Below are positions 1-5,402 of a DNA stretch of 5,402 bases, in pieces. Source of the DNA: Clostridia bacterium (GTDB lineage Bacteria > Bacillota > Clostridia > Oscillospirales > Acutalibacteraceae). Every line of letters begins with the position of its first letter. Position 1 is the stretch's first letter. The notes under the pieces were generated by a model. It was not told where the DNA came from, searched no databases, and worked only from the letters and a program-made list of their open reading frames with translations. Both the position numbers and the translations under genes were made by a program. The stretch covers positions 1-5,402 of the forward strand of contig JAFWCS010000218.1 of the NCBI GenBank assembly GCA_017534365.1. Reading direction: 5' to 3'.

Positions 1-36
1 ACTGCATCCGATCACAGCGTTTGGATATTGAAAAAT

Positions 37-65
37 ATTTTAACACAAAACGCCCTGCATTGCAA
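37..65 (-). promoter_or_regulatory. candidate leftward (divergent) sigma-A-like promoter
   Basis: Read on the minus strand, TTGCAA (65-60, 4 of 6 to TTGACA) is followed after exactly 17 bases by TAAAAT (42-37, 5 of 6 to TATAAT). A TG in the extended -10 position (45-44) strengthens it. Transcription would start near position 30 and run off the left edge, so a divergent gene may lie there. No ribosome site or convincing start codon is visible in the 30 bases left. The DNA is AT-rich, so chance matches are a real concern. Confidence 0.35.
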
Positions 66-77
66 GCGCTTTTGCAA
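60..77. repeat. TTGCAA-N6-TTGCAA dyad, possible operator
   Basis: Two copies of the self-complementary hexamer TTGCAA (60-65 and 72-77) flank GCGCTT, giving an 18-base dyad with 6-base arms. The left copy is also the -35 box of the candidate leftward promoter, where a bound regulator could act. It resembles LacI-family/cre operators in having a central CG, but the right half is displaced by about two bases from that consensus, so no regulator family can be named. Confidence 0.35.
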
Positions 78-92
78 GAAAAATTACACAGC

Positions 93-108
93 CGCCGGGC
101 GCGCGGCG
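93..108. other. small GC-rich hairpin in the AT-rich leader
   Basis: CGCCG (93-97) pairs with CGGCG (104-108) around a 6-base loop. It forms a sharp GC island (91-110) between AT-rich blocks. No T-run follows on either strand, so it does not look like an intrinsic terminator. It lies upstream of the predicted rightward start and would not be in that transcript. Confidence 0.25.
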
Positions 109-150
109 TCTCCGTGCAAAAAAACTAAAAAGATTTGTATAAAATTAGGA

Positions 151-175
151 TTTATTATTGAATTTACATAATAAA
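151..175. repeat. perfect 8-bp inverted repeat over the promoter, candidate operator
   Basis: TTTATTAT (151-158) and ATAATAAA (168-175) are exact reverse complements separated by 9 bases. The dyad is centred on position 163, the last base of the -35 box, and covers the -35 and half the spacer of the rightward promoter. Binding there would block RNA polymerase, so repression is the natural reading. Arms made only of A and T arise by chance more easily in such DNA, which limits confidence. Confidence 0.4.
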
Positions 176-186
176 AATGATAAAAT
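158..186 (+). promoter_or_regulatory. sigma-A-like extended -10 promoter for the operon
   Basis: TTGAAT (158-163, 4 of 6) and TAAAAT (181-186, 5 of 6) are separated by exactly 17 bases, with TG at 178-179 giving an extended -10 (TGATAAAAT). Transcription should begin around 192-194. This leaves a leader of about 25 bases that carries the AGGAGG ribosome site and ends at the TTG codon at 217. It is the only good rightward promoter seen in the window and probably drives all four genes. Confidence 0.6.
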
Positions 187-203
187 AAACTGAATATGAA
201 TCT

Positions 204-219
204 AGGAGGGATTGTTTTG
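204..219 (+). promoter_or_regulatory. ribosome binding site setting a TTG start
   Basis: AGGAGG at 204-209 lies 7 bases before an in-frame TTG (217-219), an ideal distance. The in-frame ATG at 196 lies upstream of this site, has no Shine-Dalgarno sequence of its own, and would start only 2-4 bases after the predicted transcription start. The ribosome site therefore decides the start in favour of TTG, shortening the protein by 7 residues to 757. Confidence 0.8.
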
Positions 220-2490
220 AGCAGCACACCGTCCAAAGACAAGCTGGTCCAGACGCTGGTCGATTCCTACGGCGACTGGTTCCTGGACGCATCCGAGCGG
301 GAGCGCGGCCGCATGACGTCCGCGCTGTATCCCTACGACACGATGTTCTCCCCGATCACGATCAACCGCATGACCGTCAAAAACCGCCTGGTCATGGCGC
401 CGATGGGCAACATCTCGATGTGCGACGAAACCGGCCGGCCGAACGAGAAAATGCTGGCCTATTTCACCGAGCGCGCGAAGGGCGGCGTCGGTCTGATCAC
501 GACCGGTCTGATCCCCGTCACCCACGGGATCGACAACTCCCTGACGGAGCTGGGCGAGCTGAGCTATTTCCCGCGCATCGACCGCAGCCGCACCGTGTTC
601 GCCGGCTGGCGCGATCTGGCCGCGAATTGCCACGCCTACGGCTCCAAGATCTTCATTCAGATCACCGCCGGCCTCGGCCGCGTGGGCAATCCGCAATGTC
701 TGACCACGCAGTTCAAGCTCCCCGTTTCCGCCTCGTGGAATAAAAACTGGTATATGCCCGAGGTGCCCTGCATGCGTCTGTCGGATCACAAGCTCAAAAA
801 GATGATCAACAACATCGGGCAGGCCGCCGCCGACGCGAAGGCAATGAATCTCGACGGCGTTTATCTGCACGGCCACGAAGGCTATCTGATCGAGCAGCTG
901 ACGAATCCGGCCTTCAACCGCCGCAAGCTCGGCCGCTACGCCGACTGGCAGGCCTTCGGCATCGACATGATCAAAAAGATCCGCGAGCGCACGGACGACC
1001 GCTTCCCGATCATGTATCGCATCGACCTTTCTCTCGCGCTCAATGAAACCTACGGCGACCGGATGAACACGCCGGCGCTCAAAAACTTCAAAAACGGCCG
1101 CACCCTCGCCATGACGCTCGACTACATGAAGAACCTCGTGGCGGCGGGCGTGGATATGTTTGACGTCGACCTGGGCTGCTATGACAACTGGTGGCTTCCG
1201 CATCCGCCCGGATCGATGCCGCCCGGCTGCTACCTGGACATTGCGCAGCTGGCCGTGGATTATTTCAAAGAAAACAAGATCCTTTCCAACGCCGGTCAGC
1301 CCGTGCCGGTCGTGGCCGTGGGCAAGCTCGGCTATCCGGATCTCGCCGAGCAGGCGCTGCGCGACGGCAGGTGCGACATGATCATGCTCGGCCGTCCCCT
1401 GCTGGCGGATCCGCAGTGGCCGAACAAAGCGCGCACCGGCAAGGTGGATCAGATCCGCCCCTGCATCGGCTGCCAGGAGGCCTGCCTGAACGAATTCGTC
1501 GAGGGCGGCCATCCGCAATGCGCCGTCAATCCGCGCACGGCGTTTGAGGAACTCTATCCCGAAACGCCCGCGCAGGCTGAAAAGCCCTGCAAGATCGCCG
1601 TCATCGGCGCAGGCCCCGCCGGCGTCATGTGCGCAGTCACAGCCGCGCGCCGCGGCCACACGGTCGATCTGTTCGAGAAAGCGGACCGCATCGGCGGCCG
1701 TCTCAACAGCGGCAGCGCGCCGGGCTTCAAATATGATCTGGGCAACTATCTGGACTATCTCAAGCGCACGGTCGCCCGCGCGGAGCAGGACTACGCGTTC
1801 AAGCTCCATCTTTCCACAGAAGCGACGCCGGAAGCGATCCGGGACGCCGGCTATGACAAGATCGTCGTCGCGGCCGGCACAAAGGACATCGAATTCAAGC
1901 TCCCCGGCTGGGAAACGGCGAACACCGTCCAGGCCGTCGCGGTGCTGGAGGATCCCGCGCTGATCGAAAAAGCAAAGTCCGTGGTCGTCATCGGCGGCGG
2001 CGTGGTCGGCTGCGAAACCGCCTATTTCCTCAACAAGGAATGCGGCAAGGACGTGACCGTGATCGAAATGACGCCCTACTTCATGAACCACACCTGCACG
2101 GCGAACCGCGGCCATCTGCTCAAGAGCATGTATGATTCCAAGGTGAAGCTGCTCAACTGCACGAAACTGCTCTCCTTCGAAAAGGACGGCGTGAAGGTTT
2201 CGCGCAATCATCATAAGAACGTGCCGAATCCCTATCTGACCTGGTCGCCGATCCTGCCGGAGAACGTGCTCAATCCGCTGGCCAAAACGATCGGCGAGGA
2301 CTTCGGCGAAGAAACGATCCCCTGCGACGCGGTGGTGCTCGCAGGCGGCGGCCGCCCGGATGAGGCGCTGTTCTACGCCTTCCGCAAGGCCTGCGGCGAC
2401 AGGGAAGTTTATAATATCGGCGACAGCTTCAAGGGCGGCAAGGTCTTTGAAGCGACGAAATCCGGCTATCTGCTGGCGCTTTCACTATAA
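217..2490 (+). CDS. Old Yellow Enzyme-type 2-enoate/dienoyl reductase (FMN, 4Fe-4S, FAD)
   Basis: A 757-residue cytoplasmic flavoenzyme of the 2-enoate reductase / 2,4-dienoyl-CoA reductase family, expected to reduce the C=C bond of an unsaturated acid with NAD(P)H. Residues 37-400 form the FMN-binding TIM barrel: NRLVMAPMGN at 56-65, HEGYL at 220-224, GCYDNWW at 320-326 followed by HPP, and a phosphate-binding end near GRP 392-394. Cys416, 419, 423 and 435 (CxxCxxxCx11C) are the 4Fe-4S ligands. An FAD-type dinucleotide fold follows (GAGPAG 464-469, Glu487), then a second (GGGVVG 593-598, with Glu617 suggesting NADH), then the C-terminal FAD motif NIGDS at 733-737. From memory of the family, HEGYL and GCYDxW with HPP resemble clostridial 2-enoate/cinnamate reductases rather than FadH, whose catalytic His position is here Tyr322. 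About 36 residues precede the usual family start; Met33 is an alternative start but lacks a good ribosome site. The substrate is unknown. First gene of the operon; the AcnX large subunit follows after 18 bases. Confidence 0.9.
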   Translation: MSSTPSKDKLVQTLVDSYGDWFLDASERERGRMTSALYPYDTMFSPITINRMTVKNRLVMAPMGNISMCDETGRPNEKMLAYFTERAKGGVGLITTGLIPVTHGIDNSLTELGELSYFPRIDRSRTVFAGWRDLAANCHAYGSKIFIQITAGLGRVGNPQCLTTQFKLPVSASWNKNWYMPEVPCMRLSDHKLKKMINNIGQAAADAKAMNLDGVYLHGHEGYLIEQLTNPAFNRRKLGRYADWQAFGIDMIKKIRERTDDRFPIMYRIDLSLALNETYGDRMNTPALKNFKNGRTLAMTLDYMKNLVAAGVDMFDVDLGCYDNWWLPHPPGSMPPGCYLDIAQLAVDYFKENKILSNAGQPVPVVAVGKLGYPDLAEQALRDGRCDMIMLGRPLLADPQWPNKARTGKVDQIRPCIGCQEACLNEFVEGGHPQCAVNPRTAFEELYPETPAQAEKPCKIAVIGAGPAGVMCAVTAARRGHTVDLFEKADRIGGRLNSGSAPGFKYDLGNYLDYLKRTVARAEQDYAFKLHLSTEATPEAIRDAGYDKIVVAAGTKDIEFKLPGWETANTVQAVAVLEDPALIEKAKSVVVIGGGVVGCETAYFLNKECGKDVTVIEMTPYFMNHTCTANRGHLLKSMYDSKVKLLNCTKLLSFEKDGVKVSRNHHKNVPNPYLTWSPILPENVLNPLAKTIGEDFGEETIPCDAVVLAGGGRPDEALFYAFRKACGDREVYNIGDSFKGGKVFEATKSGYLLALSL

Positions 2491-2508
2491 AAAGGAGGGA
2501 AAGAACCT

Positions 2509-3795
2509 ATGGAATACAAAATGACGCTCACGCCCGAGGAGCAGGCGATCCTCAACGGCGAACAGGGCGAAACCATGGCCAAGGTCATGCGCACGCTGGT
2601 CATGTACGGCGACGCCTTCGGCGCAACGAAGCTTGTGCCGGTCACGAGCCGCATGGGGCATCTGGTGACCAGCTTCGGCCTCGGCGTCATGAAGCCGGTC
2701 TATGACCTGATGGATGAACTGATCGCCAACGGCGCGCTCTCCGGGCAGAAATTCTCCGTGGACCCGAAGCCCCTGGATCCGAAGGTCCCCGCCTCTCTGC
2801 TGCAGAAGCTCGTGTTCAAGAAATTCATGTACAGCGCGCAGGACAGCTACGACGCGCAGCTGGCAAAGCTCGGTCTGCTGGATGAGAATTCCTACACCTG
2901 CACCTGCTATATGGATGAGGTCGGCAACACGCCGCAGCCCGGCGACGTGCTCTCCTGGGCGGAATCCTCCGCCGTGGTTTACGCCAACTCCGTGCTGGGC
3001 GCGCGCTGCAACCGCAACTCCGGCATCATCGAGCTGTTCGGCTCCATCGCCGGCAAGGTGCCGTATTTCGGCCTGGTGACCGACGAGGGCCGGCAGGCGA
3101 CCTGGATCGTGGAGATCAGAACGACCAAAAAGCCGGAGGCGCAGATCCTCGGCTCGGCGATCGGCATGAAAGTCATGGAGGACGTGCCCTTCATCAAAGG
3201 GCTGGATGCCTGGCTGGGCGACGAGCTGACCGACGACGTGAAGGCCTATCTCAAGGATTTCGGCGCGGCCACCGCCTCCAACGGCGCGGTCGGTCTGTAT
3301 CACATCGAAAACCTGACGCCGGAGGCCAAGGCGCAGGGCGAGGACCTGATCGCCAACGGCGCGAAGGTCTACGTCATCGACGACGCCGAGCTCAAGCGCG
3401 TGAAGGACAACTATCCGATCATGTGGAAAAACAAGGACGCCGCGCCGAAGCTCTGCTTCGTCGGCTGCCCGCATCTCTCGCTCGCGCAGCTGGTTGAGTG
3501 GACGGAAAACGTCGCTGCCGGGCTGAAGAAAAACGGCCTGAGCAAGGTCAGCGTGCCGACGGTCTTCACCGCGGCGCCGGGCGTGATCGAAGCGTTTGAA
3601 AAAACGCCCCACGCGGCGACCCTCGCGGGCACGGGCGTCGTGCTCAGCTACATCTGCCCGCTGATGTATATGAACAATCCCCTGTCCAAAAAGATGCCGG
3701 TGATCACGAATTCCAACAAGCTGCGCACCTACACCACCGCGCGCTATTACACCGGCGATGAGATTCTTGAAATCATCACAAAGGAGGTCAAGTAA
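2509..3795 (+). CDS. aconitase X (AcnX) large catalytic subunit
   Basis: A 428-residue protein of the AcnX (formerly DUF521) family, Fe-S hydro-lyases that dehydrate hydroxy-acids. Characterised members act on cis-3-hydroxy-L-proline in bacteria or mevalonate 5-phosphate in archaea. Family signs in order: the N-terminal L(T/S)xEExAxLxGExG pattern (residues 7-20), YTCTCYM at 129-135, the hallmark WAESSAVVYAN at 150-160 running into GARCNR at 164-169, GCPHLS at 319-324, CP at 383-384, and the C-terminal TNSNKLRTY at 400-408. Cys131, Cys320 and Cys383 are the likely cluster ligands by position; Cys133 and Cys167 are extra nearby cysteines (Pro and Thr are usual there, from memory). The substrate-binding middle is divergent, so the substrate cannot be read off. 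AAAGGAGG (2491-2498) sits 10 bases before the ATG. The small subunit follows after one base, as expected for a two-gene AcnX. Confidence 0.88.
   Translation: MEYKMTLTPEEQAILNGEQGETMAKVMRTLVMYGDAFGATKLVPVTSRMGHLVTSFGLGVMKPVYDLMDELIANGALSGQKFSVDPKPLDPKVPASLLQKLVFKKFMYSAQDSYDAQLAKLGLLDENSYTCTCYMDEVGNTPQPGDVLSWAESSAVVYANSVLGARCNRNSGIIELFGSIAGKVPYFGLVTDEGRQATWIVEIRTTKKPEAQILGSAIGMKVMEDVPFIKGLDAWLGDELTDDVKAYLKDFGAATASNGAVGLYHIENLTPEAKAQGEDLIANGAKVYVIDDAELKRVKDNYPIMWKNKDAAPKLCFVGCPHLSLAQLVEWTENVAAGLKKNGLSKVSVPTVFTAAPGVIEAFEKTPHAATLAGTGVVLSYICPLMYMNNPLSKKMPVITNSNKLRTYTTARYYTGDEILEIITKEVK
3781..3787 (+). promoter_or_regulatory. ribosome binding site inside the large-subunit gene
   Basis: AAGGAGG lies within the last codons of the large-subunit gene, 9 bases before ATG 3797. 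It settles the small-subunit start: the upstream in-frame ATG at 3758 lies before this site and would add 13 residues (rich in Arg, Ser and Lys) that look like an out-of-frame reading of the large-subunit codons. The arrangement suggests translational coupling and equal amounts of the two subunits. Confidence 0.75.
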
Positions 3796-3796
3796 G

Positions 3797-4237
3797 ATGA
3801 AGCAGTTCAAAGGACGCCCCGTCGTGCCGGGCAAATGCACCGCGCCCGCGCTGGTTTCTCACGGCGGCTTCAACACGCTCGCCTCCTTCCAGAACGCCCT
3901 GCAGTTCGGCGACAAGGCCGCCAAATGCGGCGATCAGAACAACCCGGATCTCCATAAGAAACCCATGGTCGGCACGGCGCTCTGCCTGCCGCAGACCATC
4001 GGCTCCACCACGGGCGGCATGGTGCTCTACTGCGCGAACAAAATGCAGCGCAGCCCCGCCTGCATGCTCTTCTCGGAGCATATCGACTCCCTGGCCGCCG
4101 CCGGCGCGATCCTGGCCGCCGTGTGGGGCGAGGATCCGATGCCGACGATCGATTGCCTCGGCAAGGAATTCCTCGACTACGTCAAGGACGGTATGCAGAT
4201 CACCGTGGAGGAAGACGGCACAGTCACAGTTGAATAA
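3797..4237 (+). CDS. aconitase X small subunit (swivel domain, DUF126 type)
   Basis: A 146-residue protein matching the AcnX small subunit, the mobile swivel domain that closes the active site over the Fe-S domain of the large subunit. The start GRPVVPGKCTAPALVS (residues 6-21) matches the family opening. LPQTIGSTTGG (64-74) is the swivel active-site loop, with Ser70 the likely catalytic or substrate-binding serine. RSPACMLF (83-90, approximate) and AAAGAILAA fit the family's aPxaii and aGailA segments. The segment between residues 22 and 63 lacks the GGxDPxTG-like pattern I recall from canonical members, and the basic residue usual just before GS is Ile68. It is cytoplasmic, with no signal peptide. 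It is one base from the large-subunit stop, so the pair is almost certainly one heteromeric enzyme. The divergence points to an unusual subfamily and leaves the substrate open. Confidence 0.82.
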   Translation: MKQFKGRPVVPGKCTAPALVSHGGFNTLASFQNALQFGDKAAKCGDQNNPDLHKKPMVGTALCLPQTIGSTTGGMVLYCANKMQRSPACMLFSEHIDSLAAAGAILAAVWGEDPMPTIDCLGKEFLDYVKDGMQITVEEDGTVTVE

Positions 4238-4258
4238 CGTAACGGAAGGGATAAAGCC

Positions 4259-5402
4259 ATGAAGAAAGCAATTCGCATCTGCGCGGCGCTGCTGCTCTCG
4301 CTCACGCTACTGCTTACCTGCACGCTGCCCGCCTTCGCGGTGGACGGCGGACGCGCCTGCCCGTATATTTACGTCCACGGCTTTATGGGCGTGGACATTC
4401 ACGCCGACGCGGAGGATCCGGATTCTCCCGTGATCTGGCCGCCCTCTTCGGATCAGATCCTCGGCGCGGTCAAGGCCGCCCTGCCCGCCCTCGGGCGTCT
4501 GGCGATCGATCACAATTACGACGTCTTTGCGGACGCGGTGATGCCCGCGGTCTCCGACCTGTTCTCCCCCGCCTTCTGCACCCCGGAGGGCACGGTGGAG
4601 GACGGCTCCGGCCCGGTTTTCAGCTATCCTGACGCCGCGTCGATCACGCCGGGCTCCGAGCTGAGCTTCAGATATGACTGGCGGCTGGATCCGATCGTCA
4701 TCGCCGGGCAGCTCAACGACTTCGTCAACTACGTCTGCGAGGCCTCCGGCTGCGATCAGGTCGTGCTCGAGTGCCACAGCTTCGGCGGCGTCGTGACTCT
4801 CACTTATGTCACGCTCTACGGCACGGAGCATCTGCGCAGCGTCATGCTCAACACCACGGCGATCTACGGCGAGGATTACAACGGCGAGCTGATGACCGGC
4901 CACCTCGGCCTCGACGCCGACGCGCTGACCGCTTATCTGAAGGCCGTGCTCAGCGACAATGAATACCGCACGGTGCTTTACGGCACCTTCGATCTGCTCA
5001 ACGCGGCCGGTCTGACGGACGCGATCTGCGCGCTGGGCAACCGGATGATCGAAAAGCTCAGCGCCCGCGTGCTGCCCGAGGTGATCGTGCCCATGTTCGG
5101 CGGCTGGCTGAGCGTGTGGTCGATGGTCCCGGATCAGTTCATCGACGAAGCGACGGACTATGTATTTAATACAATTTATAAAGACAGCCCGATCGACCGC
5201 TCCGTGCTCGTGGAAAAGATCAAAAACTACAACCGTGAGATCCGCGCGGGCAAAACCGACATGCTCCGGCAGCTGAATGACGAAACGAATCTCTACGTTC
5301 TTTCGCGCTATAACTTCTGCGGTGTTTTCCTGACCCCGTCGTGGAAGAACATGAGCGATTCCACCGTCGACACCAAGTATTCCTCCTTCGGCGCGACCTG
5401 CG
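4259..5402 (+). CDS. secreted alpha/beta-hydrolase, LCAT/lipase-like (partial, runs off right edge)
   Basis: Open from ATG 4259 to the window end, giving 381 residues with no stop. A weak ribosome site (GGAAGGG, 4244-4250) lies 8 bases before the start. MKKAIR, a hydrophobic stretch and PAFA|VD form a signal peptide with predicted cleavage after Ala27. The mature part begins with YIYVHGFMG (36-44), the oxyanion-loop motif of lipases. YDWR (139-142) recalls lecithin:cholesterol acyltransferase-like enzymes. CHSFGG (172-177) is the nucleophile elbow with Ser174, having Cys where Gly is usual. SDSTVDTKYSS (366-376) resembles the GDGTVP segment that carries the catalytic Asp, making Asp367 the candidate. 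The catalytic His should lie past the edge. It probably hydrolyses or transfers an ester outside the cell; the substrate is unknown. It is 21 bases after the small AcnX subunit with no terminator between, so co-transcription is likely, but a functional link is unproven. Confidence 0.75.
   Translation, partial: MKKAIRICAALLLSLTLLLTCTLPAFAVDGGRACPYIYVHGFMGVDIHADAEDPDSPVIWPPSSDQILGAVKAALPALGRLAIDHNYDVFADAVMPAVSDLFSPAFCTPEGTVEDGSGPVFSYPDAASITPGSELSFRYDWRLDPIVIAGQLNDFVNYVCEASGCDQVVLECHSFGGVVTLTYVTLYGTEHLRSVMLNTTAIYGEDYNGELMTGHLGLDADALTAYLKAVLSDNEYRTVLYGTFDLLNAAGLTDAICALGNRMIEKLSARVLPEVIVPMFGGWLSVWSMVPDQFIDEATDYVFNTIYKDSPIDRSVLVEKIKNYNREIRAGKTDMLRQLNDETNLYVLSRYNFCGVFLTPSWKNMSDSTVDTKYSSFGATC

Noticed and set aside
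60..74. Catabolite control (cre) site
   Set aside because: The left half fits (TGCAAGCG), but the right half reads TTTTGC, so the required CA is out of register by about two bases.
93..120. Intrinsic terminator of an upstream gene
   Set aside because: The stem is only 5 bp and is followed by a mixed stretch and then A residues, not a T-run; read leftward, there is no adjacent U-tract either.
1..216. Riboswitch or small RNA in the leader
   Set aside because: No conserved aptamer pattern was recognised, and the predicted transcript leader is only about 25 bases long.
202..2214. Very long open frame on the minus strand opposite the reductase gene
   Set aside because: It exactly opposes a gene with clear domain motifs. 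Its product is a low-complexity mix rich in Ala, Arg, His, Val and Asp with no family motif. Strong G/C bias at third positions of the real gene removes stops from the opposite strand.
3758..3796. Upstream ATG as the start of the small AcnX subunit
   Set aside because: It precedes the ribosome site at 3781-3787 and adds residues that are an out-of-frame reading of the large-subunit gene; the family opening GRPVV begins just after ATG 3797.
2485..3840. Long minus-strand open frame opposite the AcnX large subunit
   Set aside because: Same cause: an antisense shadow of a GC-biased gene. It has no recognisable domain, and it spans the ends of two well-supported genes.
4307..4903. Minus-strand open frame opposite the hydrolase
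   Set aside because: The + strand frame has a signal peptide and lipase motifs in the right order; the antisense product has none.
5157..5184. AT-rich patch inside the hydrolase gene as an internal promoter
   Set aside because: It contains TATTTAAT- and TTATAAA-like strings, but they read as ordinary codons in a continuous frame and no suitably spaced -35 box was found.

Overview
The window is a compact co-directional gene cluster on the + strand, preceded by about 200 bases of AT-rich regulatory DNA. The coding DNA is GC-rich with strong G/C preference at third codon positions. The leader is AT-rich, with good sigma-A-like promoter elements and AGGAGG ribosome sites. One gene most likely starts at TTG, and one encodes an oxygen-sensitive type of Fe-S flavoenzyme. 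Together these suggest a GC-rich anaerobic Firmicute (Clostridia, perhaps an uncultured gut lineage). That assignment is an inference from style and gene content; no marker gene is present.

Layout. Positions 1-216 hold no gene. They contain a rightward extended -10 promoter (158-186) overlapped by a perfect 8-bp inverted repeat, a candidate leftward promoter (65-37) overlapped by a TTGCAA dyad, and a small GC hairpin. Then follow: an Old Yellow Enzyme-type 2-enoate/dienoyl reductase with FMN, 4Fe-4S and FAD/NAD(H) domains (217-2490); the large subunit of an aconitase X (AcnX) type hydro-lyase (2509-3795); its small swivel-domain subunit (3797-4237); and the first 381 codons of an exported alpha/beta-hydrolase related to LCAT-type acyltransferases/lipases (4259 to beyond the right edge). 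Gaps between genes are 18, 1 and 21 bases, with no terminator between them, so one transcript is likely.

How the genes may work together. AcnX enzymes remove water from hydroxy-acids. Enoate reductases reduce the carbon-carbon double bond of alpha,beta-unsaturated acids with NADH. Side by side, with the reductase first in the operon, they suggest a two-step deoxygenation route: hydroxy-acid to unsaturated acid to saturated acid, which would serve as an electron sink in an anaerobe. The substrate is not known. Both AcnX subunits differ from the better-known subfamilies at conserved motifs, so the characterised AcnX substrates (cis-3-hydroxy-L-proline, mevalonate 5-phosphate) should not be assumed. 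The secreted hydrolase might release a precursor from an ester, but this is speculation from position alone.
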